From Caballeronia sp. SEWSISQ10-4 2 (GTDB lineage Bacteria > Pseudomonadota > Gammaproteobacteria > Burkholderiales > Burkholderiaceae), in assembly GCF_030464885.1 (NCBI RefSeq), contig NZ_JALPRJ010000052.1:1-59272 (forward strand): 59,272 nt of DNA. Reading direction: 5' to 3'. The notes under the pieces were generated by a model that worked only from the letters and a program-made list of their open reading frames with translations, ran no database searches and was not told the DNA's origin. The stretch's first letter is position 1, and each line of letters starts with the position of its first letter. A program made the position numbers and the translations under genes. This document shows, one piece after another, positions 35,628 to 43,958 of the stretch.

Positions 35628-37130
35628 ATGCACAGCTTCGCTGCGCCTGCTCGTAAGCCGGCGGTTCATCGCCTGGCCGCGAACGGCCTGGTGAAAACCG
35701 GCGCTGGCGTGTCTCGCCATCCCGCGCTTGCGGTTTGTGTGATTGCGTTCGCCCTCGCGGCCGCTGGCGTGACGACTGCGCATGCGCAGGACACGGGCGG
35801 CACGATCATGATTGCCGGTCCCGCTGAAACGAATCCGGCCGCCGTCGTCGCCATGGCAAAAAGCGCGGGCATGTCGGTGGACCCGAACGCGACCACCAAC
35901 ACTAACCAGCCCGCGAGCCCCGCTCAGCCGGCGAAAGCGTCGCGACCGGCTGGCTACGCCGCAGCGGCCAACGCAGCCGATGCCGCCATGCGCGCAGCCG
36001 CGCTCGCACTCGATGCCCACGCCGACGCCGCCGATGCATCCTCGTCTTCCAGCGGTTTGATCGTGATTCCGGGTCCGGGCGAGGCGAAGACCGCCACGGC
36101 GCCCAAGCTGGCGATGTCGCCGAGCCGGAGCACTGCATCGAACGATGCGCCCGATGCCGGTGGTTTGATCGAGATCCCGGGCAATGGCGAGCCCAAAGCG
36201 GCTACTAATATTAGTAACGTTGGAAATAACGTCCGCACTCCGGCCGCAGCCACCGATACCCTGCCGCGCGTCACGATCCAGGCAACCGCCTCGTCGCGCG
36301 ACGTGATGCCCGTGGTCGTCACGCCCGACGGCGGCGCATCGGCTCAAGGCGCCACGCGCATTGCCACGCGAGGCTTTCAGGCCAGGCCGATTGCTGCCGC
36401 GCCCGCAACGCCGGTCGCCGGCATGATGCCCGTTTCGATGCGCCCCGCCGCAGCCATCCGCGCCCCGCTCCAACCCACGCCGGCCACGGCCGACGGATCC
36501 AATCAGCTCACCCAGGACGGCGACTCCATCCGCGCTGCCGCGCTCGCCTTCCTGACGCAGCAGGCGGCGGGTTTGCCCGGCAAGGCAGACATCACCGTCA
36601 CGCCGGTCTTTCCGCGCGGCCTCGCGGCATGCTCGACGCTCGAACCGTTCCTTCCCGCGGGCTCGCGCCTCTGGGGCCGCACCACCGTCGGCGTACGCTG
36701 CTCCGGCGAGCGGCCGTGGACGCTCTACCTGCAGGCACGCGTCTCGGTGATGGCCACGTATTACCTCGCCGCGCGCGCCGTGGCGCCCGGCGAAGTGCTG
36801 AGCGCCGCCGACCTGATTCCCCGCGACGGCGACCTCACGACCATGCCGCAAGCCATCGTCACGGATCCGTCACAGGCGGTTGGTGCGGTGACGCTGTCGC
36901 GGCTCGCAGCAGGCCTGCCGCTGCGCACCGACATGCTGCGCGGCGCGGGCGCCATCGTGATCGGCCAGACCGTGCACGTAGTGACAAACGGCGCGGGCTT
37001 TTCAATATCGGCCGAAGGCAGCGCCATGAATAACGCCGCGCCCGGCCAGCAGGTTCGTGTCAAAACAGCCGGGGGACAGATCATTTCCGGCGTCGCGAAA
37101 GACGCTTCGACGGTGGAGATCCAGCTTTGA
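35628..37130 (+). CDS. flgA: FlgA P-ring chaperone with long repeat-bearing N-terminal extension
   Basis: A 500-residue protein, about twice the usual FlgA size. A Sec-like signal ends near AHA (52). From about 55 to 290 lies an Ala/Thr/Pro-rich extension with a 13-residue motif three times: GGTIMIAGPAETN (57-69), SGLIVIPGPGEAK (142-154) and GGLIEIPGNGEPK (178-190). The FlgA part begins near 295 and contains the SAF-type segment VAPGEVLSAADLIPRD (386-401) and the C-terminal beta domain. FlgA helps FlgI form the P ring. ATG 35628 has GGGAG upstream; a longer open frame to 34611 is flgBC shadow. Confidence 0.92.
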   Translation: MHSFAAPARKPAVHRLAANGLVKTGAGVSRHPALAVCVIAFALAAAGVTTAHAQDTGGTIMIAGPAETNPAAVVAMAKSAGMSVDPNATTNTNQPASPAQPAKASRPAGYAAAANAADAAMRAAALALDAHADAADASSSSSGLIVIPGPGEAKTATAPKLAMSPSRSTASNDAPDAGGLIEIPGNGEPKAATNISNVGNNVRTPAAATDTLPRVTIQATASSRDVMPVVVTPDGGASAQGATRIATRGFQARPIAAAPATPVAGMMPVSMRPAAAIRAPLQPTPATADGSNQLTQDGDSIRAAALAFLTQQAAGLPGKADITVTPVFPRGLAACSTLEPFLPAGSRLWGRTTVGVRCSGERPWTLYLQARVSVMATYYLAARAVAPGEVLSAADLIPRDGDLTTMPQAIVTDPSQAVGAVTLSRLAAGLPLRTDMLRGAGAIVIGQTVHVVTNGAGFSISAEGSAMNNAAPGQQVRVKTAGGQIISGVAKDASTVEIQL

Positions 37131-37264
37131 AAAACAATCCGGAAACCGCCTATGTGGGTTATCCCTCACTTGTTTCAAATTGTTGCAATTCCTTATTCGG
37201 CTTGCCTGGTAAGGCTGAGCGGGAAATGAGACTGGCTGGCGCGGGTTCCGGGCGGCGGGAAGGT

Positions 37265-37292
37265 TAAAGTTTTTACGTGGGTGCGCCGATAA
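37265..37292 (+). promoter_or_regulatory. Sigma-28 promoter for flgM
   Basis: TAAAGTTT, 12 bases, GCCGATAA: both boxes match the sigma-28 consensus fully, with a spacer one base longer than the usual 11. It lies just before flgM, so FliA would feed its own inhibitor, as in enterics. Confidence 0.82.
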
Positions 37293-37320
37293 AGGGATCA
37301 CATCGTCAGGGAAGACCATC

Positions 37321-37650
37321 GTGAAAATCGATTCCAGCAACACTACTCAGATCGCAGCTTTGCAAGAAGCTGCACAGCAGCGCACGGCGCAAGCCGACGC
37401 GCAAGGCACCAGCACGACCGGAAGCAGCACTGCCAGCACCGGCAGTCCGCATTCGACGGTGAGCTTGTCGGCGTTATCGACGGATTTGCGCACGTCGGGC
37501 ACCTCGGACATCGATACGGCGAAAGTCGCGTCGATCAAGGCCGCGCTGAACGACGGCAGCTACAAGGTCGATTCGGGCGCGGTCGCCAACGGCATGCTCA
37601 GCAGCGCACATGAATTGATGCAAACGCGTACCCCGCCGGCCGGCGGCTGA
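37321..37650 (+). CDS. flgM: FlgM anti-sigma-28 factor
   Basis: A 109-residue small polar protein. The first 50 residues are Ser/Thr/Gln-rich and likely disordered; the C-terminal half (DIDTAKVASIKAALNDGSYK and VANGMLSSAHELM) matches the sigma-28-binding helices. FlgM holds FliA until it is exported through the finished hook. The start is GTG 37321 with AGGGAAG upstream. It lies between flgA and flgN. Confidence 0.93.
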   Translation: MKIDSSNTTQIAALQEAAQQRTAQADAQGTSTTGSSTASTGSPHSTVSLSALSTDLRTSGTSDIDTAKVASIKAALNDGSYKVDSGAVANGMLSSAHELMQTRTPPAGG

Positions 37651-37722
37651 ACATAACGGCTACGTATCGCAGGCGACGCCCGGAGCGAGCCAGCGACACG
37701 TGGACAATAAGTTTCAGATAGA

Positions 37723-37760
37723 CGCATCGTTTCAACGATGCAGCGCCGGGCGGCTTTTTT
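37723..37760 (+). terminator. Hairpins and T run after flgM
   Basis: GCATCGTT-TC-AACGATGC (37724-37741) is a perfect 8-base stem. It is followed by a GC-rich stretch and TTTTTT (37755-37760). An outer pairing of CGCCCGG near 37676 with CCGGGCG near 37746 is also possible. It could attenuate flgM-flgN read-through. Confidence 0.55.
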
Positions 37761-37810
37761 CGACCTTGGTACCGCTATGAAAGCGGGCCGGTGTTTTTAG
37801 CGAGTCGCCC

Positions 37811-38254
37811 ATGAAAGACGCCCTGCTTGCCACTGTGATCGACGAAACCGCTGCCGTTCAGGCGTTCGAGTCACTTCTTGCCCACGAAGGGAAAGCGCTC
37901 ACGGCGGCCTCGCCGCTCGATACGCTGCCTTCGATCATCGAACGAAAAACTGCCTTGACTGAGCAGCTTGCCGCACTGGAACGCCAGCGCGACGAGCAAC
38001 TTGGTGCGCTCGGCTTGCCGAAGGGTTTTGTCGGCATGGAGCAAGCCGTCACCGGCAACGAAGCGTTGAGCGCTCATTGGCAGGAATTGCTGGCGGCGGC
38101 GGGGCGTGCGCGGCGGGGCAATAACGACATTGGCGTGCTGATCCGCTCGCGCATGGAATACAACCGCAATGCGCTCGCCGCGCTCACCCTGGCGCCGCCC
38201 AAGTCGGCCTTCTATGGTCCCGATGGCCGCGTGCCGGGGATTTACGGGGTGTAG
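37811..38254 (+). CDS. flgN: FlgN export chaperone for FlgK and FlgL
   Basis: A 147-residue helical protein matching FlgN in size and position after flgM (FESLLAHEGKALTAASPLDT; ERKTALTEQLAALERQRDEQ). FlgN brings FlgK and FlgL to FlhA. Its ribosome site is weak. A clear terminator follows. Confidence 0.9.
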   Translation: MKDALLATVIDETAAVQAFESLLAHEGKALTAASPLDTLPSIIERKTALTEQLAALERQRDEQLGALGLPKGFVGMEQAVTGNEALSAHWQELLAAAGRARRGNNDIGVLIRSRMEYNRNALAALTLAPPKSAFYGPDGRVPGIYGV

Positions 38255-38280
38255 ATTCGTCAATGCAAATGCGCTGTACT

Positions 38281-38316
38281 GCGCGCCGGTTCCTGCCCAA
38301 GGACCGGCGCGTTTTT
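38281..38316 (+). terminator. Rho-independent terminator after flgN
   Basis: CGCGCCGG plus TCC pairs with GGACCGGCGCG, with one bulged T, followed by TTTTT. It ends the flgAMN transcript and separates it from flhB. Confidence 0.88.
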
Positions 38317-38514
38317 CGTTTCGCGCCGCCGCACGGGGCGTCGTGCACGCCCCATCGCCCGAATTACCGCCGTTTCTCCGCCCTGATCAAGCGATGGCCG
38401 CTTGCTGCTTTTCGCAATAATCGCTCCACTGGATCAATGCGTCAGGGCTTCTATGAAGCCCCGCAGCGATCGGACTACAACCCCCGAAGTCCCGCAGGAC
38501 CGGAGTGAAGCGAA

Positions 38515-39735
38515 GTGGCAGAAGAGAGCGACGTCGAAAAGACCGAATCAGCCACTCCCAAGCGCATCGAAAAGGCGCGGGAGGAAGGTCAGGTCGCGCG
38601 CTCGCGGGAACTCACGTCGTTTGCATTGCTGGCGGCGGGATTCTTTGGCATCTGGGGCCTGTCCGGTCCTATCAGCCAGCATATGCAGGCCATCTTGCGC
38701 GGCGCGTTCACGTTCAATCACAACACCGTCCTCGATACCAACCAGATGCTGATTGGCGCAGCCGCTGCCGGCAAGGAAGGTTTCATGGCCTTGCTTCCGG
38801 TGCTCGCATTAACGGGCCTGGCCGCCATCTGCGCGCCAATGGCGCTCGGCGGCTGGCTGCTCAGCACCAAACCGATGGCGCCCAATTTCAGCCGCCTGAA
38901 CCCCATCAGCGGTCTTGGCAAGATCTTCTCGTCGCAAGGGCCGATTGCGCTCGGCATGTCGATCCTCAAGACGCTCGTGGTCGGCGGACTCGCCGGCCGG
39001 GCAATGTGGAGCCGCAAGGACGAAGTACTCGGCCTCGTCACGAAGCCACTTTCCCTCGCGCTCGCCGACGCCATGCATCTGCTCATCGTGTGCTGCGGCA
39101 TGGCGATCGCCGGATTGTTTGTCGTCGCCGCGCTCGATGTCCCCTACCAGCTCTGGACGCATGCCAAGAAGCTGCGCATGAGCAAGGAAGAGGTGAAACG
39201 CGAGCATCGTGAAAGCGATGGTGATCCGGCGGTGAAGGCCCGCATTCGTGCGCAGCAGCGCGCCGCGGCGCGTCGCCGGATGATGACCGCCGTGCCGACC
39301 GCCGACGTGATCGTTACCAACCCGACCCACTTCGCCGTTGCGCTGAAATATGCCGATGGCGAAATGCGCGCGCCGAAGGTTGTCGCGAAAGGCGTGAATC
39401 TCGTCGCCACGCGTATTCGCGAACTGGCGCGTGAACACAACGTGCCGCTGCTCGAAGCGCCGCCGCTTGCACGGGCGCTGTATCACAACGTGGACATCGA
39501 CCGCGAGATTCCGGGCGCGCTGTATGGCGCCGTCGCGCAGGTGCTGGCGTGGGTGTATCAGTTGCGCAAGTTCAAGAAAGACGGCGGTACGAAGCCGGAC
39601 GAACCCGAGAACCTCGAGGTTCCTCCCGAACTCGACAAAGGCAGCGTCCCGGAAGCCGAAGCCGATCAGGAAGCCGCCGAAGCACTCGCGAAAGAACCAC
39701 CCGGAAATGACCCGATGAAAGGAAGCACAGCATGA
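38515..39735 (+). CDS. flhB: FlhB export gate and specificity switch
   Basis: A 406-residue protein with the family opening EESDVEKTESATPKRIEKAR, four membrane helices, and the cytoplasmic autocleavage motif NPTH at 269-272. Self-cleavage after N269 lets FliK switch export from hook to filament. The tail past residue 360 is long and acidic. The start is GTG 38515. flhA follows with a four-base overlap (ATGA). Confidence 0.96.
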   Translation: MAEESDVEKTESATPKRIEKAREEGQVARSRELTSFALLAAGFFGIWGLSGPISQHMQAILRGAFTFNHNTVLDTNQMLIGAAAAGKEGFMALLPVLALTGLAAICAPMALGGWLLSTKPMAPNFSRLNPISGLGKIFSSQGPIALGMSILKTLVVGGLAGRAMWSRKDEVLGLVTKPLSLALADAMHLLIVCCGMAIAGLFVVAALDVPYQLWTHAKKLRMSKEEVKREHRESDGDPAVKARIRAQQRAAARRRMMTAVPTADVIVTNPTHFAVALKYADGEMRAPKVVAKGVNLVATRIRELAREHNVPLLEAPPLARALYHNVDIDREIPGALYGAVAQVLAWVYQLRKFKKDGGTKPDEPENLEVPPELDKGSVPEAEADQEAAEALAKEPPGNDPMKGSTA

Positions 39736-41834
39736 ACGCGCGCGCCGGATTTTTCTCCAAGCGCCCCGACGCACTGGGATCGCAGAATTTGCGGGCTCTC
39801 GCCGGGCCGGTGCTGATCTGCATGATCCTCGGCATGATGATCTTGCCGTTGCCGGCCTTTTTGCTCGACTTGCTGTTCACGTTCAACATCGCGCTGTCCG
39901 TGATGGTGCTGCTGGTCAGCATGTACACGCAGAAACCGCTCGACTTCGCCGCGTTCCCAAGCGTGCTGCTGTTCTCCACGCTGCTGCGTTTGTCGCTGAA
40001 TGTGGCCTCCACGCGGATCGTGCTGCTCGAAGGCCACACCGGTCCCGACGCCGCCGGGCAGGTGATCGAATCGTTCGGCCATTTCCTGGTGGGCGGAAAT
40101 TTCGCGGTTGGTATCGTTGTGTTCGTGATCCTGATGATCATCAACTTCATGGTGATCACCAAGGGCGCGGGGCGGATCGCCGAAGTGGGCGCACGCTTCA
40201 CCCTCGACGCCATGCCGGGCAAGCAGATGGCCATCGATGCCGACCTGAACGCCGGCCTCATCAACGAAGATCAGGCCCGCAAGCGTCGCTTGCAGGTCGC
40301 GCAGGAAGCCGAGTTCTACGGCTCCATGGACGGCGCGAGCAAGTTCGTGCGCGGCGACGCCATCGCCGGCTTGATGATCATGGTGATCAACATCGTGGGC
40401 GGCTTGATTGTCGGGATGCTCCAGCACGACATGGACTTCGCGCACGCCGCCACGAACTACACGTTGCTGACCATCGGCGATGGCCTCGTCGCGCAGATTC
40501 CCTCGCTGATCATTTCGACGGCTGCGGGCGTGATCGTGTCGCGGGTGGCGACGGAAGAGGACATCGGCACGCAGTTGACCGGGCAGTTATTCAACAATCC
40601 GCGCGTGTTGATGATTACGGGCGTGATCATCGGGATCATGGGGTTGATTCCCGGCATGCCGCATTTTGCGTTCTTGCTGCTGGGCGGCGGCCTGGTGTAC
40701 GCCGCGCGTTCGATGAACCAGCGCATCCAGGCGAAGAAGAAGGCTGGCGCGGTGACCGACCTCGTGCCCGCTGCTGCTGCACCCATCGAAAATACGGAAG
40801 CGAGCTGGGACGACGTCGCGATGATTGATCCGTTGGGGCTCGAGGTGGGGTATCGGCTGATACCGCTGGTTGACCGCAATGCCGACGGCGAGTTGTTGAA
40901 ACGGATCAAGGGTATTCGCAAGAAGTTCGCGCAGGAAATTGGTTTCTTGCCGCCGGTGATCCATATCCGCGACAACCTGGAATTGCGTCCGAACGGTTAT
41001 CGGATCGCGCTGAAGGGTGTGGAAGTGGGCGTTGGGGAAGCATTCCCTGGCCAGTGGCTTGCGATCAACCCGGGCCAGGTCTCGGCGGCCTTGCCGGGAA
41101 ATCCGACACAAGATCCGGCGTTTGGCTTGCCGGCCGTGTGGATCGATACGAACTTGCGTGAACAGGCGCAGGTGTATGGCTACACCGTTGTCGATGCAAG
41201 CACCGTGGTGGCGACCCACCTCAACCATCTGGTGGTCACGCACGCCGCGGAATTGCTGGGCCGCCAGGAAGTGCAGGCGTTGCTGGAGCGCGTCGGGAAG
41301 GACACGCCTTCGTTGATCGACGATCTGGTGCCGAAGACGCTGGCGCTGACCACCTTGCAGAAGGTTCTGCAGAACTTGCTCGAGGAAGGCGTTCCGATCC
41401 GCGATATGCGCACGATCCTGGACGCGTTGCAAGAACATGCGCCAAAGATTGCGGATGCGCACGACCTGACGGCGGCGGTGCGTTTGTCCCTGGGCCGGGC
41501 GATTACGCAGCAGTGGTATCCGGGCAGCGGAGAGTTGCAGGTGATGGGACTGGACCCGGCGCTGGAGCGGGTGTTGTCGCAGGCGTTGGCAACCGGTGCG
41601 AATCCCGGACTGGAACCCGGCTTGGCGCAGACACTATTGAACTCGACGCAAAGCGCGATCACGCGTCAGCAGAACATAGGATTGCCGCCGGTGCTTCTGG
41701 TCCAGCACTCGTTGCGAGCGATGCTCGCCCGGTTCCTGAGAAGAAGCTTGCCGCAGTTGAAGGTGCTGTCCTACGCGGAAGTCCCGGACACGAGAAACAT
41801 CAAGGTCGTGAACCTGATTGGCGCGCAAGGGTAA
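39732..41834 (+). CDS. flhA: FlhA export gate protein
   Basis: A 700-residue protein with eight membrane helices in its first half and the FHIPEP signature near 160 (LDAMPGKQMAIDADLNAG), then a large cytoplasmic domain that docks chaperone-substrate pairs. FlhA uses the proton motive force to drive export. Its 3' end overlaps, antisense, the run-on tail of a broken allH-like frame. Confidence 0.97.
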   Translation: MNARAGFFSKRPDALGSQNLRALAGPVLICMILGMMILPLPAFLLDLLFTFNIALSVMVLLVSMYTQKPLDFAAFPSVLLFSTLLRLSLNVASTRIVLLEGHTGPDAAGQVIESFGHFLVGGNFAVGIVVFVILMIINFMVITKGAGRIAEVGARFTLDAMPGKQMAIDADLNAGLINEDQARKRRLQVAQEAEFYGSMDGASKFVRGDAIAGLMIMVINIVGGLIVGMLQHDMDFAHAATNYTLLTIGDGLVAQIPSLIISTAAGVIVSRVATEEDIGTQLTGQLFNNPRVLMITGVIIGIMGLIPGMPHFAFLLLGGGLVYAARSMNQRIQAKKKAGAVTDLVPAAAAPIENTEASWDDVAMIDPLGLEVGYRLIPLVDRNADGELLKRIKGIRKKFAQEIGFLPPVIHIRDNLELRPNGYRIALKGVEVGVGEAFPGQWLAINPGQVSAALPGNPTQDPAFGLPAVWIDTNLREQAQVYGYTVVDASTVVATHLNHLVVTHAAELLGRQEVQALLERVGKDTPSLIDDLVPKTLALTTLQKVLQNLLEEGVPIRDMRTILDALQEHAPKIADAHDLTAAVRLSLGRAITQQWYPGSGELQVMGLDPALERVLSQALATGANPGLEPGLAQTLLNSTQSAITRQQNIGLPPVLLVQHSLRAMLARFLRRSLPQLKVLSYAEVPDTRNIKVVNLIGAQG

Positions 41835-42725
41835 AGCGCAGCTCATTTCCTCCTGCGCCACTTTCTCGAGCGTCCTGATCCCGTGCAAAAAGCCGGCAAG
41901 ACACTCGGCGCCGGATGACGATCCGGACTGCATGACGCCGATTGCCGCAAACGCCACATCCGCCGGCGGCTTTCCGCTGATCAGCATGGTCGTCAAATGA
42001 TCGATGGATTGCGAATAGTGTCCCTGCAACGCAAGGCTCAGATAATGGCGCCCCATGGCCGTGGTCCGGTGAAGCTGATTTTTTATCGCCGGGCGCAATA
42101 GCTTCAGGTGCGCGGCTACAGGCTCCCTATGCTGCCAGGGCCACAAGGCCGCGAGATAACCAAACAGGTAATCGTCGCCGGCGGGCGTCTGTCCCGAGCC
42201 GTATCCAATCAGCTCCTATACCCCTCCTTCCAGCGCCACGCTCGCATCGCCAGAATTTAGGCGAGGCACGCGTCCGATCGATGGCCCGCCAGGCAGCAAC
42301 TGCAAACTGCTGCGCACCTCCCGCAGCAGGCAATACTGCGACAACTGACTGGCCAGCGCCGGATAAGCCGCCAGCACAGCGTTCAACGCATGGCCATCAT
42401 GTATTCTTCGCGCCCCCGGCCGCCAGCATGGCGCGCGACTCAGATCCGCGCGCCATAGCGCGCCGCGCAACTCGTTGTTCTCCAGCGTGATGGGCTGCCG
42501 CGAGTACGACTGATGACTCCAATCCCAGCCGGGAGGGGTTTCGAGCCGAATGGCCGTCGGCAGGTTCTGACAACGCGGACTGAGCAAGGTCAGCCACTCG
42601 CCGCCTGCCGATGACAGATTCAACGCATGCGGAAAGCGGCTGTGGACCCAGAAGCGCAGCGTCTCGCGCGGCCCATGTTCCGCCAGATACCCGATCGAGC
42701 ACACGGTGAAAGTGATAAGTCGCAT
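41835..42725 (-). pseudogene. AllH-like (DUF2877) protein gene with one in-frame amber stop
   Basis: From ATG 42725 the frame encodes 169 residues (MRLITFTVCSIGYLAEHGPR onward), reaches TAG at 42218-42216 and continues in the same frame with ELIGYGSGQTPAGDDYLFGY, the family's most conserved motif, then GSSSGAECLAGF near the end. No insertion or deletion is needed, so a single nonsense change explains the break. The original stop is also missing: the frame runs on to 41634, antisense to flhA. E. coli AllH (YlbF) belongs to the oxamate carbamoyltransferase complex AllFGH. Partners AllF and AllG are not in the window. A sequencing error or real recoding remain possible. Confidence 0.78.
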
Positions 42726-42742
42726 GCCAGGTCCAGGCGGCG

Positions 42743-43411
42743 TCAGCCGCGCAAGCCGTCGACAATAGCTGCGGCGTCGCTTACCCAACCGGACATCGCG
42801 CCCTGCGCCTTGATCATGTCGATTGAGGACTTCTGGAATTCGGGGAAATACGAACCGACACAATCCGCCGGGATAATGCATTCGTAACCCCGGTCATTGG
42901 CTTCGCGAACGGTCGTGGTCACACTGTCTTCAGTGCACACGCCGTAGACAATGAGCGTCCTGATCGAATGGTTTTGCAGAATCAACTGCAAGTCGGTTTC
43001 ATGGAACGCGCCCTTGCCGGGTTTATCGATAATGGGTTCGCCCAGCGCCGGGTAAAGCTCGGGAATGATGTCGTGGCCCGCTTCGCCGCGAATCAGAACG
43101 CGGCCCATGGGACCATCGGCACCGATGAATGTCTTGCCGCCGCGCGTCAGTTTCGAAGGCGGACAATCCGCCAGATCGGCTCGGTAACCCTCGCGTGTGT
43201 GAATGACCAGCAGCTTCCCATCACGCGCTGCTTTCAACACCTTCCAGCTTGAAACAATTGCGCCGCGCACCAGCGAGACGTTGTTTCCCAATGCCTCCCC
43301 CAATCCCCCCGGCTCAACAAAATCGCGTTGCATATCGATTATGACCAGTGCGGTCGTTTGCGCATCGAACGGTAACGAAAATGGGTCCGCGCGAAACAAT
43401 TTCTGAAGCAT
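42743..43411 (-). CDS. Isochorismatase-like cysteine hydrolase
   Basis: A 222-residue hydrolase with the family triad: D26 in ALVIIDMQRDF, K130 in IIDKPGKGAF and C159 in VYGVCTEDSVT. The cis-peptide region precedes the cysteine. The family cleaves amides or carbamoyl groups (for example nicotinamide, N-carbamoylsarcosine, biuret). It lies 17 bases before the allH-like pseudogene, so the two were one operon; a carbamoyl or oxamate-type substrate is an inference from that neighbour. AAGGAA precedes the ATG. Confidence 0.87.
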   Translation of the reverse strand: MLQKLFRADPFSLPFDAQTTALVIIDMQRDFVEPGGLGEALGNNVSLVRGAIVSSWKVLKAARDGKLLVIHTREGYRADLADCPPSKLTRGGKTFIGADGPMGRVLIRGEAGHDIIPELYPALGEPIIDKPGKGAFHETDLQLILQNHSIRTLIVYGVCTEDSVTTTVREANDRGYECIIPADCVGSYFPEFQKSSIDMIKAQGAMSGWVSDAAAIVDGLRG

Positions 43412-43958
43412 TCTGATATTCCTTGATTAATTTCTGAACGTGAAACGTTCATTTCAATATTGCAAATTATTTGATTTTTCTTCGAATTATTATATGAATC
43501 CTCCTCTCCATGCACGACAGATATTTCATCGATCCACGCATTGTTCATTCATTTTCGTATAGCGTGAAAATCATTTCTAAAACTCAAACAAATTAATTAC
43601 TCATGATTTGCCGCCCCCTTTTCCCAACAATAAAGCGGAATACGAAATAATCGGCCGGACTCTGAAACCGGATAACGAGGCGAGAGTTGAAACGCCTCAA
43701 GAAGTCTTTTCTTACCGTCGCATCATCCAGAAATACTCGGTAACACAATCATCTGATGTTTGCATCAACGAGGGAACCCGCCCTCCGCCTCCAGCATCGA
43801 TCTCGCGAATTACCCCGCTTTCCCGGCTCTTATCAGCCGATGGCCCGCCAACGTCCCTTGCAATAATTCATTCACAGGAAAACGGTACGTCGCCCAAGAC
43901 GTGACGCAACCGGTCAACCGCAACAGATCAACGTGAGCGCGAGCTCATCGGGGGGTAA
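43412..43958. promoter_or_regulatory. AT-rich control region before the hydrolase and flhF, with dyad
   Basis: 547 bases without a convincing gene; 43412-43620 is visibly AT-rich against its neighbours. TGAACGT (43435-43441), GAA, ACGTTCA (43445-43451) is a perfect dyad 24 bases upstream of the hydrolase start and is a likely operator. The right half leads to flhF and should hold its promoter, which I cannot pinpoint. The base composition suggests insertion of foreign DNA between flhA and flhF. Confidence 0.55.

Noticed and set aside
43608..43904. 98-residue frame before flhF
   Set aside because: No ribosome site, Pro/Ser-rich, no recognised motif; more likely a leader or promoter region.
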